Shown here: positions 37,419 through 46,764 of the stretch, in pieces | How positions within the stretch are numbered: position 1 is the first letter of the stretch | Layout: each line of letters starts with the position of its first letter | DNA from: Thalassotalea litorea | Lineage (GTDB): Bacteria > Pseudomonadota > Gammaproteobacteria > Enterobacterales > Alteromonadaceae | DNA: 64,000 nucleotides | Assembly: GCF_005843925.1 (NCBI RefSeq) | Contig: NZ_VCBC01000005.1 | Span: 186,001-250,000 of the forward strand | Direction of reading: 5' to 3' | Made by a program: the position numbers and the translations under genes | Notes under the pieces: generated by a model | Databases searched by the model: none | Told to the model about the DNA's origin: nothing | Seen by the model: the letters and a program-made list of their open reading frames with translations, nothing else

Positions 37419-37560
37419 AAATCTTCTTTTGCGATACAAGAATATCAAGTAAAATTAGTAGCATCCGATATTATACCAGCCTGATCACATAAGTGCCTTA
37501 CTAAAATGGCAAAGCACGGTGACATAAACCACTGGGTAATATAACTAAGCAAATCAATAA

Positions 37561-38229
37561 ATGGCTGAAAATATGACAGAAAAAGTTGTGGTAATTTACT
37601 CCGGCGGTATGGATTCTTTTACCGTTCTCAACCGTGCCGTGAAAGACAACAAAGAAGTATTCGCCCTTTCTTTCGACTATGGTCAACGCCATGTCAAAGA
37701 GTTGGAATATGCCGCAAAAGTGTGTCGTGAGCTGAAAATCGAACATAAAATCATTGATATTACCAGCATCAACCAATTGCTTACTGGCTCATCTTTAACC
37801 GATGAAATTGACATCCCAGAAGGTCACTACGCCGAAGAAAGCATGAAATCCACGGTAGTTCCTAACCGTAATATGATTCTACTCTCTTTAGCCGTAGGTT
37901 ATGCCGTATCCAAAGGCGCAGGTCAGGTTTATTATGGAGCCCACTCCGGTGATCACGCCATTTATCCGGATTGTCGCCCAGAGTTTGTAATGAAGATGAA
38001 CGATGTGTGCAAAATTGCTAACTACGAAGCCGTCGAGATCTATTCGCCGTATCTTACCGTTTCGAAGATCGAAATATTAACGGATGGATTAACCATGGGT
38101 CTCGATTATTCGAAAACCTGGACCTGTTACAACGGTCGGGAAAAGGCATGTGGTAAGTGTGGTGCATGTCAGGAACGGTTGGAAGCGTTTGAGAAAAACC
38201 AGATAACAGACCCGCTAGCGTACGAATAA
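37561..38229 (+). CDS. queC: 7-cyano-7-deazaguanine synthase QueC
   Basis: ATP-dependent conversion of 7-carboxy-7-deazaguanine to preQ0 in queuosine synthesis. PP-loop ATPase signature YSGGMDSF near the N-terminus, [37 protein letters not shown], and a C-terminal zinc site formed by [19 protein letters not shown]. The ATG at 37561 or 37573 could start the protein. queD and queF are not in the window. No preQ1 riboswitch is seen upstream. Confidence 0.94.
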   Translation: MAENMTEKVVVIYSGGMDSFTVLNRAVKDNKEVFALSFDYGQRHVKELEYAAKVCRELKIEHKIIDITSINQLLTGSSLTDEIDIPEGHYAEESMKSTVVPNRNMILLSLAVGYAVSKGAGQVYYGAHSGDHAIYPDCRPEFVMKMNDVCKIANYEAVEIYSPYLTVSKIEILTDGLTMGLDYSKTWTCYNGREKACGKCGACQERLEAFEKNQITDPLAYE

Positions 38230-38395
38230 CAACCTTGTCACGCCTTCGGTTTTAAAAAGGTGATAGATTTCTTGAAGTCTCAGGGATTAACCAGATTATT
38301 GGTGTAGCGGTTACGATGACAAACTGCGTCAACTTGCTTGCTTCGATTATCATTCTACGAATCCACGTCATTTCGCGAATTCATGTTATTTATGA

Positions 38396-38427
38396 TGTCA
38401 TCCCCACGAACGTGGGGATCTGTTTTT
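38396..38427 (+). repeat. GTCAT...ATCTG palindromic repeat that may also terminate queC
   Basis: GTC followed by ATCCCCACG (38400-38408) and its complement CGTGGGGAT (38411-38419), then CTGTTTTTA. The stem is perfect and the T-run makes it a likely terminator. Two degenerate copies (TCAT followed 4 nt later by CGAA) precede it at about 38350 and 38370. The flanks GTCAT and ATCT recur around the hairpins at 61718 and 61873, so this is a dispersed intergenic palindrome type. Confidence 0.6.
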
Positions 38428-38455
38428 AATTAAAATGAAGTACCAGGCCAATAAC

Positions 38456-39088
38456 TTAGCGTTTTTTGGCGTCTAATGCTTGTTGTATCTGAGCCACTTC
38501 TTGCTTGCTAAGATCCGCTCTTTCCAACAAGTGTACGATGGCTTTAGCCGTCCCACCTTCACTATTAGCACTAATGAACACCGGATGTTCACCGTCATCA
38601 CTCGAGTGCACAATTTTTTTAATAATTTTAACCTCATGATCGTCGGTATCAGAGTCACTTTCGGTTTCGACGACAATCACCTTGCCTTTCGCCTTCGTTT
38701 TGCCGTGTGAAATAATCTCAACTTCTTCACCGCCCTTCTCTTTCCATTGCAATACCTGCATTTCTCCTTTATCACCCTTGCTCATAGAGACATTGCTTAA
38801 CGCATCCATGACAATTTTTTGGGTCTCTTCAGGCAGACTCGCCAACTCTCTTTTTAGGGCTTTCTTGTCTTTTAACGCGGCTTCGCTCAATGACACAGTA
38901 TGGGTTGTTCCATTTTCAGAAACCGTAACGTTCGCATCATCGCCATCTTCTTTGATGATCTCAATTTCTTGCTCGATAGCCTTTTCGATAACTTTTTCGC
39001 TCGCCATCGCTATCGGTGAGGCGAAGCTTAGCGTGAGAAAACTCGCACATAGAATACTTGCATAAGGTTGTTGTTTTATTATTGTCAT
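38456..39088 (-). CDS. Exported, highly charged protein of unknown function
   Basis: Protein of 210 residues with a signal peptide (cleavage near AMASE). The rest is strongly charged, with an N-terminal acidic helix (EKVIEKAIEQEIEIIKEDGDD) separated from a central helical part (SLPEETQKIVMDALSNV) and an acidic strand (VVETESDSDTDDHEV). The C-terminus ERADLSKQEVAQIQQALDAKK looks like a helical hairpin. No family is recognised. No adjacent gene suggests a partner. Confidence 0.6.
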   Translation of the reverse strand: MTIIKQQPYASILCASFLTLSFASPIAMASEKVIEKAIEQEIEIIKEDGDDANVTVSENGTTHTVSLSEAALKDKKALKRELASLPEETQKIVMDALSNVSMSKGDKGEMQVLQWKEKGGEEVEIISHGKTKAKGKVIVVETESDSDTDDHEVKIIKKIVHSSDDGEHPVFISANSEGGTAKAIVHLLERADLSKQEVAQIQQALDAKKR

Positions 39089-39403
39089 TGTCGACTCCTT
39101 GTTTATCTGAAATTAGCATACCGAGATGTTATATGCTTGCCAACATAAGATTCCATAAGGGAATAAATGCAGGATTAAAAAGCGTATTCGCAGGAGTACA
39201 CACGGAAAATTTAACCTTAAAGAAAAATAAAACGCCTCGCTTTATTTTTTTAGCTTCAAAGAAAATATGATTTAAATAAATGACTTAATCAAAATACTCG
39301 GTAACGCCCATATTTATTGACGTGAAACTATTTTTAAAAAACTACACTGAATTATTTTTTAACCTAAAATTAAGAGATGTATGGGGTTTCTTGCGAGGTT
39401 GTT

Positions 39404-39610
39404 ATGGGTTCAGTTTGGCGCCATCACGCAGAACATTTGGCAAATTTAATTACAGAAAAAGATGAACTTAAGGCACACTTGTACCTTGAACAATTAATGT
39501 TATTCCCGGTGGATATTCAGGATAAAATTATCGAAGACATTGCCAAGTTGCCACGTTGCAGTACCGACGATATTGCTGAAATCATCAGTTATTACACAAC
39601 ACGGGTTTAA
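39404..39610 (+). CDS. Small helical protein of unknown function
   Basis: A 68-residue soluble, mainly helical protein (MGSVWRHHAEHLANLI..., IQDKIIEDIAKLPRCSTDDI). ATG 39404 is preferred because GAGGTT is well spaced before it; ATG 39377 would add nine residues. No family or neighbour gives a function; it lies alone between an exported protein gene and the uvrB end. Confidence 0.5.
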   Translation: MGSVWRHHAEHLANLITEKDELKAHLYLEQLMLFPVDIQDKIIEDIAKLPRCSTDDIAEIISYYTTRV

Positions 39611-39764
39611 TACCAACAATACTCTTACCAGGAAATCTCAAACTCAATGATGCCTATTTTGAATCCAGTTTGCTTGTATCGGGCCTTGTCGCCTACTGAT
39701 GCTTGGGTTTAAACTTTACTGCGTCCGCCATTCACACTATCACTAACCGTATCAACCAAATGAG

Positions 39765-41762
39765 CTAACTGCGTAGCTGCATTTCTCTCAGTTTGGCGAT
39801 TTCGTCGCGCACCGCAGCGGCTTTTTCAAATTCCAGATTACGAGCATGATCAAACATTTCATTTTCAAGTTCAGACACCTTAGCGTCAATCTCAGACGTT
39901 GATAAAATAGGAGTTTGTTCCTTCGGTTCGCCGATATTCCTTTTTCCGCTTTCCACACCAGAATCCACACCCATAACATCGGAAATACGCTTTACTAATC
40001 CCTTAGGCGTAATATTATTTTCTTCGTTGTAGACTTGTTGTTTCTCTCGACGTCGATCCGTTTCATCGATGGCACGTTTCATTGAGCCCGTAATGCGATC
40101 CCCATACAGTATCGCCCGCCCATTCAAATTTCGCGCCGCACGACCAATCGTCTGGATCAATGAGCGTTCAGACCGCAAGAAGCCTTCTTTATCGGCATCC
40201 AAAATCGCCACTAAAGAAACCTCTGGCATATCCAGCCCTTCTCGAAGCAAGTTAATACCGACCAAAACATCAAATCTACCAAGTCGTAAATCTCGAATGA
40301 TTTCCATCCGCTCAACGGTATCCACATCGGAATGCAAATATCGGGTTTTTACGCCATGCTCTGTGAGGTAATCGGTTAAATCTTCGGCCATACGTTTGGT
40401 CAGCGTCGTTGCCAACACTCGCTCATTTACAGCGACCCGCTTGTGGATTTCAGACAGTAAATCATCTACCTGAGTATCTACCGGTCGCACTTCAATTTGC
40501 GGATCTAAAAGACCCGTTGGTCGAACAACCTGCTCTGCAACATCGCCACCGGATTGGTCCAATTCATATTGTGACGGCGTTGCCGACACATAAATGGTCT
40601 GGGGAGCAAGTGCCGAGAATTCCTCAAATTTCATCGGTCGGTTATCTAAGGCCGATGGTAATCGAAAACCATATTCCACCAGGTTTTGTTTCCGCGATCG
40701 GTCACCTTTATACATAGCACCGAGCTGTGGCACCGTAACGTGGGACTCATCAATGATTAACAAACCATCATCGGGCAAATAGTCAAACAACGTTGGTGGT
40801 GCTTCACCCGGACCTCGTCCAGACAGATATCGCGAGTAGTTTTCAATGCCTGAGCAATAACCAATCTCAGTCATCATTTCAATATCGAACTGGGTCCGCT
40901 GGACAATGCGTTGCTCTTCCACCAGGCGATTGTTGGATTTTAGTTGCTCAGCGCGTTCTTTTAATTCGACTTTAATTTTTTCAATCGCACCGAGGATCCG
41001 ATCCCGTGGTGTCGCGTAGTGCGTTTTCGGGTAGATGGTGACACGCGGTAATATTCGTTCAACCTGGCCAGTTAAAGGGTCAAATTGACTAATTCGCTCT
41101 ACTTCTTCATCAAACAGTTCAACACGCAACGCGATACGATCCGATTCTGCAGGGAAGATATCGATAACGTCGCCGCGGACCCGGTAGGTTGCCCGTTGAA
41201 ACGCGACATCATTGCGGGTGTATTGTAATTCAGCCAAACGTCGCAAAATATCGCGCTGATTAATAATGTCACCCTGACGTAAGTGCAACATCATTTTCAA
41301 ATAAGAATCGGGATCACCCAAACCATAGATAGCTGAAACTGACGCGATAATGATCACATCTCGACGTTCCATTAAAGCTTTCGTTGCCGATAAACGCATC
41401 TGTTCGATATGGTCGTTTATGGATGCATCTTTTTCAATAAATGTGTCCGTGGTCGGAACGTAAGCTTCCGGTTGGTAGTAGTCGTAATATGACACAAAAT
41501 ATTCAACCGCATTATTTGGGAAGAACTCCTTCATCTCGCCATAAAGCTGAGCCGCCAATGTTTTATTTGGCGCCAGAATCATTGTTGGACGATTTTGTTT
41601 TTCAATCACATTCGCCACGGTAAATGTTTTACCGGAGCCGGTAACCCCTAGTAAGGTTTGGTGGGCTAAACCCGCGTCAATACCATCGAGTAACTTCGCT
41701 ATGGCCGTGGGTTGATCACCACTTGGGGTGTAATTAGAAACTATTTTTAAATCTTTGCTCAT
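39765..41762 (-). CDS. uvrB: Excinuclease ABC subunit UvrB
   Basis: Damage-verifying helicase-like subunit of nucleotide excision repair, 665 residues. Walker A is [10 protein letters not shown]; the beta-hairpin segment is [34 protein letters not shown] and QTIGRAARN are the later helicase motifs. The C-terminal UVR domain ([24 protein letters not shown]) binds UvrC. It begins only 7 nt after the MATE gene stop, so it is probably transcribed with it. No LexA box is seen just upstream, unlike E. coli. Confidence 0.96.
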   Translation of the reverse strand: MSKDLKIVSNYTPSGDQPTAIAKLLDGIDAGLAHQTLLGVTGSGKTFTVANVIEKQNRPTMILAPNKTLAAQLYGEMKEFFPNNAVEYFVSYYDYYQPEAYVPTTDTFIEKDASINDHIEQMRLSATKALMERRDVIIIASVSAIYGLGDPDSYLKMMLHLRQGDIINQRDILRRLAELQYTRNDVAFQRATYRVRGDVIDIFPAESDRIALRVELFDEEVERISQFDPLTGQVERILPRVTIYPKTHYATPRDRILGAIEKIKVELKERAEQLKSNNRLVEEQRIVQRTQFDIEMMTEIGYCSGIENYSRYLSGRGPGEAPPTLFDYLPDDGLLIIDESHVTVPQLGAMYKGDRSRKQNLVEYGFRLPSALDNRPMKFEEFSALAPQTIYVSATPSQYELDQSGGDVAEQVVRPTGLLDPQIEVRPVDTQVDDLLSEIHKRVAVNERVLATTLTKRMAEDLTDYLTEHGVKTRYLHSDVDTVERMEIIRDLRLGRFDVLVGINLLREGLDMPEVSLVAILDADKEGFLRSERSLIQTIGRAARNLNGRAILYGDRITGSMKRAIDETDRRREKQQVYNEENNITPKGLVKRISDVMGVDSGVESGKRNIGEPKEQTPILSTSEIDAKVSELENEMFDHARNLEFEKAAAVRDEIAKLREMQLRS

Positions 41763-41769
41763 GCTCTAC

Positions 41770-43146
41770 TCAGGAAGACTTTGTCTCTACCAGACACTCG
41801 GGTTGCGCAAATTGTCGGGTAAATAAATGATAAGACACGATAGCCATCAATAAATTTCCAAGCAAAGCGCCAATAAAAAGACCGTTTAATTCAAATAATT
41901 TGCTACCAAGATAAGCAAGTGGCACGTAAAACACAAACAAGCGAATGATGCTTAGCACCAGTGCAGCAATCGGTTTATGGAGTGCATTAAACGATGAATT
42001 GGTTAAAATAATGATACCCTGGAGCCCGTAGCCAAGGGGTAATATGTAGATAAACAGCTTGATGATATCAGCAACGTTTTGCTCTTTGGCGAAAACCGAT
42101 GCAATCCAGGGAGCCAACAGAACCATTAATAAATAAATACCCACTTGCCATACCAAGACAAATTTTGTCGTAATTTTAAATGCCTGTTCAACGCGCGCCA
42201 TTTTACCGGCTCCGAGATTCTGACTAATAAACGGCGGTAAAGTCATAGATAAGGCCAGCACAACCAGGCAGGCAATGGATTCAATTCTTGAGCCAACCCC
42301 AAAGGCCGCTACAGCAGTTTCACCATAGGATGCGACAATTGCCGTCATAACAGCTGCCGCAATTGGTGTCAGCATATTCGCACCCGCCGCAGGTAACCCG
42401 ATATGCAAAATTTCCCGAGTACAACGCTTTAAAACGTCTTTATGGGGCATTTTCAAATGAATCATTTGTCGGCGAACACCTAGTATATAAAGAATGATAA
42501 TCATCCCAAATGCCCAGGATATCAATGTGGCAATGGCCGCACCTTTAATGCCCATCGCCGGAACCGGTCCCCAGCCAAAAATAAAGAGTGGATCGAGCAC
42601 TGCATTAATTAAACCCGCGGCCCCCATCACATAACTTGGGGTTACCGTATCACCAGCCGCTCGTAAAATGGCGTTCCCAGTCATCGGCCCGATAAGGCCT
42701 ATGCTGCCAAGAAACCATAAGTCCATATAATCATGGATCATTGGCATCATTGAAGGTTTTGCGCCCAATAAGGAAAAAATCTGTTCGGAGAACACCAATC
42801 CGGCCATCGAAACGAAGCCGACAATAATCGCGGTCATTAACATCGCAACGGTCGCACTATCACGTGCCGATTCTACATCGCCCTTTCCTAAAGTTTTCGC
42901 GATAACCGCGGACGTGCCAATGCCCAGACCTATCGCCAGGCTAATGACTGTAAATGTAATGGGAAAGGTAAAACTGATCGCTGCCAAAGGCTGGGTGCCG
43001 AGCAAACTGACAAAAAATGTATCAACCAGATTAAATGTCATCAATAAAACCATGCCCAAAATCATAGGTATGGTCATATTTTTTAGCGTTCCACTAACCG
43101 GCTCGTTGAGCAGATCCTGCTTTTTCTTGCTTTTAGCTGATGTCAT
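41770..43146 (-). CDS. MATE family efflux transporter
   Basis: Inner-membrane cation-coupled multidrug exporter type, 458 residues, about twelve hydrophobic segments in two halves. The N-terminal half shows VDTFFVSLLGTQPLAAISF and GLGIGTSAVIAKTLGKGD; the second half IPLAGANMLTPIAAA-like and FISQNLGAGKMARVEQAF, the repeat-equivalent motif. The closest architecture is the bacterial NorM/DinF-like group. Substrate unknown. It is the upstream partner of uvrB. Confidence 0.88.
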   Translation of the reverse strand: MTSAKSKKKQDLLNEPVSGTLKNMTIPMILGMVLLMTFNLVDTFFVSLLGTQPLAAISFTFPITFTVISLAIGLGIGTSAVIAKTLGKGDVESARDSATVAMLMTAIIVGFVSMAGLVFSEQIFSLLGAKPSMMPMIHDYMDLWFLGSIGLIGPMTGNAILRAAGDTVTPSYVMGAAGLINAVLDPLFIFGWGPVPAMGIKGAAIATLISWAFGMIIILYILGVRRQMIHLKMPHKDVLKRCTREILHIGLPAAGANMLTPIAAAVMTAIVASYGETAVAAFGVGSRIESIACLVVLALSMTLPPFISQNLGAGKMARVEQAFKITTKFVLVWQVGIYLLMVLLAPWIASVFAKEQNVADIIKLFIYILPLGYGLQGIIILTNSSFNALHKPIAALVLSIIRLFVFYVPLAYLGSKLFELNGLFIGALLGNLLMAIVSYHLFTRQFAQPECLVETKSS

Positions 43147-43383
43147 TAAATGCTGGGTTTATAAAGAAATGAAAGGAGCGTATTGTAAAAGATAGACTGC
43201 TTTGTTGCTAGCGACATTTATGAGCGGCGAATAAACCGCCTGTAAACCGAACAATAAGCAATCCATTATTATCCATTGCCGGACTGCTGACTTAAAAGAT
43301 GGCTTGGTTTGATTATTTCCAATTCAATTTGTTCGCAAAATCAGCAATCGAAACAACATTTAAATTTATTCTTATTTTTCCTG

Positions 43384-43412
43384 TTGACAGTACAGTTCCA
43401 GATAGATAATAT
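43384..43412 (+). promoter_or_regulatory. Consensus sigma-70 promoter of the tRNA-Asn cluster
   Basis: TTGACA (43384-43389), a 17-bp spacer and TAATAT (43407-43412). A G+C-rich stretch (CCGCCCCG) follows the -10 element, a discriminator typical of stable-RNA promoters under stringent control. The first tRNA starts 33 bp later. Confidence 0.88.
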
Positions 43413-43445
43413 TCCGCCCCGTTAGCGAGAAGCGAACATTTTTAT

Positions 43446-43522
43446 TCCCCTGTAGCTCAGTTGGTTAGAGCGGTGGACTGTTAATCCATGTGTCGTCTGT
43501 TCAAATCAGACCAGGGGAGCCA
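43446..43522 (+). tRNA. tRNA-Asn (GTT), copy 1
   Basis: Full cloverleaf of 77 nt: acceptor TCCCCTG/CAGGGGA, D-arm GCTCAGTTGGTTAGAGC, anticodon loop CTGTTAA with GTT at 43480-43482, T-arm GTCTG-TTCAAAT-CAGAC, discriminator G, encoded CCA. Asn tRNAs with G34 are queuosine substrates. Confidence 0.98.
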
Positions 43523-43573
43523 AATTTAAACATCAATGGCTCTTAGTTAAGCGGTTGATTAAAAAAGTATTAT

Positions 43574-43650
43574 TCCCCTGTAGCTCAGTTGGTTAGAGCG
43601 GTGGACTGTTAATCCATGTGTCGTCTGTTCAAATCAGACCAGGGGAGCCA
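43574..43650 (+). tRNA. tRNA-Asn (GTT), copy 2
   Basis: Identical over all 77 nt to copy 1, including the encoded CCA. The 51-bp spacer after copy 1 is unrelated to the next spacer, so the tRNAs are conserved while the spacers have drifted. Confidence 0.98.
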
Positions 43651-43689
43651 CTTTCAATAGTAGCCTGCCTACTATGTACAATTTGTAAT

Positions 43690-43766
43690 TCCCCTGTAGC
43701 TCAGTTGGTTAGAGCGGTGGACTGTTAATCCATGTGTCGTCTGTTCAAATCAGACCAGGGGAGCCA
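43690..43766 (+). tRNA. tRNA-Asn (GTT), copy 3
   Basis: Third identical 77-nt copy, 39 bp after copy 2 and followed within 10 bp by a strong terminator. The three genes are probably one transcript processed by RNases E and P. Confidence 0.98.
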
Positions 43767-43772
43767 CTTTAG

Positions 43773-43798
43773 AAAAGCCCGCTTTGTGCGGGCTTTTT
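43773..43798 (+). terminator. Terminator of the tRNA-Asn cluster
   Basis: AAAAGCCCGC / GCGGGCTTTT stem with loop TTTGT and a run of five T. Confidence 0.9.
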
Positions 43799-44229
43799 GC
43801 TTTCCATTTATCGCTATTTCCTAGCCGCTATTAACATTCCCTGCTCTGAGGTGTAATCGAAATTGCTTTAAAGAGATGTAAAGAATGCAATATGAGCCTG
43901 CAACAAACAATGGATAGCTCATACGAAAGAGTTTTTTTCTGTCCCAAATAAACGGCAGATTAGAATCTGTTGATGTTCGCTGTGAAATTAACAGAGAGCT
44001 ATTTACCTCTAAAGACGCCAGCCAATAGAAGATTCCTGTAAGCTGGAAAAACTGTAAACTATACGTTAATGTGGATAAACAAACGAGTTTGAACTGGTTG
44101 AATACCTAAGCGCTAATCCAAAACCTGTAATGGAAGAAACCACGGAATAACATAAGCCTGCACTACGTAAAATTAGGCAATCTGTGGAAACATACAGGAC
44201 ACACTATAAAGAACAATAAGAAAAAACCA
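43799..44229. other. Gap without recognisable gene after the tRNA cluster
   Basis: About 430 bp of A+T-rich sequence. There is no integrase, no copy of a tRNA 3' end and no long reading frame, so there is no sign of an element integrated at the tRNA genes. The promoter of the TonB-C gene is presumed to be here. Confidence 0.4.
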
Positions 44230-45327
44230 ATGCAATTGATACTTAGATATTTTCTGTTAAGCGTGACAATGCTACCAGCAATAGTCACTGCCGAGATCAA
44301 GCTTCCGCTTCCTGAAATAACCATTCCTAAAATAACCGAAGAAGTGCAACGAGAAACGGATTCAGATCAGGATTTTCAACCTGCAATGCCTCATGCCAAA
44401 GTAGGTCCAATCTACCCTATTTACTATGCGCGAAAGAAAAAAGAAGGCTGGGTTGATCTGACTTTTTCTGTCGAAAAGGACGGTTCAATCAGTAATGTGC
44501 TGGTTACCAATGATAGTGGTGGCGCTCAGTTTGTTACTGAGGCGATCAAAGCTATCAACCGTTGGAAATACAAACCCGCATTAGAATTTAAGCAACCAGT
44601 ACAATCTAACATCCACAACCAGCGATTAACGTTTAAGTTCGATCGCGACAAAAAAATTCGAGAAAAAGTATACGAATTTTATATGCAAGGATTAGAGTTC
44701 ATTGAGGCTCATGACCGAGATGGTATGGACGAGATATACGAACAAATTAACGACTTGAATTTTCGCAAGTACGGTGAAAAAGACTTTGCTGATGTTTACA
44801 CACTAAATTATGCATCTCATATCGATGATAGCGACCTTTATTTATCTACCTTAAAAAACATAGAGCTGGTGTCAATAATTGTTACTTTTCCAGACCTATG
44901 GGCTGAACTTGCGATGGAAAAAGTAAAATTGCTGGCAGAAGATCATAAACTTGCAGAAGCGCTGTCCTTGTTAAATCATATCGAGGCAGAAAATAGTAAA
45001 ACCATTGAACAAACGCGCCTTTTGTCTTCAAGGGAACAATTAAATCAGTATATAGAATCGGACATTGATTTAGTTATTGATGGAAAGACGAATAAACTGG
45101 GGATCTGGCAACACCACCTTGCCAGAAACCATTTCGCGATAACGAATCTTGAAGGCAAACTGGAAAGTCTCGATATTCGCTGCGATAACACTCGACGCCT
45201 AATTGACATTGATGGAAATAGTGAATGGCAAATCCCGAAAAAATGGAGAAATTGTGTTCTCTATTTCCAATCTGAAAAATCTGCACAATTCACCTTAATA
45301 GAATTTGCAACCCGTAAAATAGTTTAA
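44230..45327 (+). CDS. Periplasmic protein with TonB C-terminal-type domain
   Basis: Protein of 365 residues with signal peptide (MQLILRYFLLSVTMLPA, cleavage near VTAE), a Pro-rich linker (KLPLPEITIPKITEE) and an early TonB-C-like domain: VGPIYPIYYARKKKEGWVDLTFSVEKDGSISNVLVTND followed by IKAINRWKYKPAL. About 220 further residues include helical, TPR-like segments and a C-terminal strand-rich part. There is no N-terminal membrane anchor of the normal TonB type, and no ExbB/ExbD genes are adjacent, so it is not a standard energy transducer. Function unknown. Confidence 0.75.
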   Translation: MQLILRYFLLSVTMLPAIVTAEIKLPLPEITIPKITEEVQRETDSDQDFQPAMPHAKVGPIYPIYYARKKKEGWVDLTFSVEKDGSISNVLVTNDSGGAQFVTEAIKAINRWKYKPALEFKQPVQSNIHNQRLTFKFDRDKKIREKVYEFYMQGLEFIEAHDRDGMDEIYEQINDLNFRKYGEKDFADVYTLNYASHIDDSDLYLSTLKNIELVSIIVTFPDLWAELAMEKVKLLAEDHKLAEALSLLNHIEAENSKTIEQTRLLSSREQLNQYIESDIDLVIDGKTNKLGIWQHHLARNHFAITNLEGKLESLDIRCDNTRRLIDIDGNSEWQIPKKWRNCVLYFQSEKSAQFTLIEFATRKIV

Positions 45328-45390
45328 CACTATGCCTTTCGGCGCTATTTCATTACAATAGCGTCACAAAAAACATTCAAGTCACCCATA

Positions 45391-46017
45391 ATGGATTCGT
45401 CTCTTCTTTTTCTTTTTATTCCGACCTTTTTCCTGGTCAGTATTACACCGGGTATGTGTATGACGCTCGCGCTTACATTAGGCATGAGCGTAGGTGTCCG
45501 TCGTACCATGTACATGATGCTGGGCGAACTTCTTGGTGTGGCCATTGTTGCCATTGCCGCAGTTCTGGGTGTCGCAGCCATCATGTTGAAATTTCCGTTA
45601 TTATTTACCGGATTGAAACTGATCGGTGGTGCCTATTTAACATACATCGCTATCCAAATGTGGCGTTCAAAAGGCAGTATGGCGATTTCTCTGGCTCTAG
45701 AGCGCAAGACAGACACTTCTCGCTTCACCTTGTTTAGTCAGGGGTTTATAACGGCCATAGCGAACCCTAAAGGCTGGGCATTTATGATTTCCCTGCTACC
45801 GCCATTTATCAGCCCGGAGCAGTCATTTTATCTGCAACTATTAACGTTAGTGGCAATCATCCTATGTTCTGAGTTTATATGCATGATGATTTATGCGACC
45901 GGCGGCAAGACTCTGGGAATGTTGTTAGCAAATGGACGCAACGTAAAACGAGTAAACCGTATTTCTGCATTATTAATGTTTGCAGTCGCTATCTGGCTTG
46001 TATCCGATTTACTCTAA
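45391..46017 (+). CDS. LysE/RhtB family amino-acid exporter
   Basis: Inner-membrane protein of 208 residues with six hydrophobic segments. The family signature is TPGMCMTLALTLGMSVGVRRT near the start, then GGAYLTYIAIQMWRS and a loop FLSQGFITAIANPKGWAFM-like segment. Members export lysine, threonine, homoserine or related compounds; the substrate here is undetermined. It begins 64 nt after the TonB-C gene and is convergent with the next gene. Confidence 0.85.
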   Translation: MDSSLLFLFIPTFFLVSITPGMCMTLALTLGMSVGVRRTMYMMLGELLGVAIVAIAAVLGVAAIMLKFPLLFTGLKLIGGAYLTYIAIQMWRSKGSMAISLALERKTDTSRFTLFSQGFITAIANPKGWAFMISLLPPFISPEQSFYLQLLTLVAIILCSEFICMMIYATGGKTLGMLLANGRNVKRVNRISALLMFAVAIWLVSDLL

Positions 46018-46031
46018 TTGACGGCTTGGCG

Positions 46032-46475
46032 CTACTGATAGCTGACAAAGTCAAAATGTAAGGTTTTAACTTCTTGATTAACATTGACAATTACCGTCAT
46101 CCGCCAAACCATTTGCGATTCTGTGCAAGCACCAATTAACACTTCGGTGGTAAAATACGATTGCTTGGAATTGAAGAAAAGTGGGATCTTACCCATGTAC
46201 ATATCTCGACCCTGCAAAAATGCACTTTTAATCTCGGTGTTTTTAGCATCACTAAACTGTAAATTAAGATTGAACACGTCTTCAGGGGTGATGGTCTGAA
46301 CCGATGAACTAAGTATAGCGGAGCCCCACTCTGCGTTATAACGGCATGGTTCCATTCGAAAATCACACAAAGGAACACCACTTGCACCAAGATCAACGCT
46401 TTCTGTCTCGTGCATGTTGAACGATATTATTATGCTCGCGATTGCGATAATAATGACTGTGTAAAAAACCCGCAT
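46032..46475 (-). CDS. Small membrane-anchored protein of unknown function
   Basis: Protein of 147 residues. One N-terminal hydrophobic segment (VFYTVIIIAIASIIISF) probably anchors an outward-facing domain that starts with an acidic linker and has two cysteines spaced CDFRMEPC, then beta-rich sequence (AILSSSVQTITPEDVFNLNLQF, FTTEVLIGACTES). The CxxxxxxC pair could bind metal or form a disulfide. It sits next to the cytochrome oxidase operon but is transcribed away from it. No family was recognised. Confidence 0.6.
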   Translation of the reverse strand: MRVFYTVIIIAIASIIISFNMHETESVDLGASGVPLCDFRMEPCRYNAEWGSAILSSSVQTITPEDVFNLNLQFSDAKNTEIKSAFLQGRDMYMGKIPLFFNSKQSYFTTEVLIGACTESQMVWRMTVIVNVNQEVKTLHFDFVSYQ

Positions 46476-46552
46476 TTATTCACTTTTACTTTGCTATTTG
46501 AGGCAAATTATCCGACTTTTATATAGAAAAACCCAGTAATTTGATAAAAATT

Positions 46553-46566
46553 TTGATCTAGGTCAG
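46553..46566. promoter_or_regulatory. FNR-like box upstream of ccoN
   Basis: TTGATCTAGGTCAG compared with the FNR/ANR consensus TTGAT-N4-ATCAA: the left half is perfect and the right half keeps TCA. It lies about 200 bp before the ccoN ATG. FNR itself is encoded downstream at 54182, consistent with oxygen control of cbb3 oxidase. Confidence 0.65.
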
Positions 46567-46764
46567 TTTTTTACAACTCAACTGGTGACATCTGAGTGTT
46601 CAGAGATTATCATTCCTCCGAAAAATGGACTGTCTATATATTGTTGTAGTTTTGAACTATAACTATAGAAGCAAATTTTTATCGATCGGTTTGCGCCGAT
46701 CGGAGCAATTTTAAACAGAAAATACTCACATCAACTTTATAATTATAAATGTGGAACCTTTAAT

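Noticed and set aside
37449..37560. preQ1 riboswitch in the queE/queC gap
   Set aside because: No conserved preQ1 aptamer pattern was found on either strand.
39058..39270. Plus-strand frame of 70 codons overlapping the 38456-39088 gene start
   Set aside because: No ribosome site, no similarity, and it overlaps the signal-peptide region and promoter of the minus-strand gene.
43446..44229. Element integrated at the tRNA-Asn cluster
   Set aside because: No integrase, no duplicated tRNA end and no cargo between the tRNAs and the next housekeeping-type gene.
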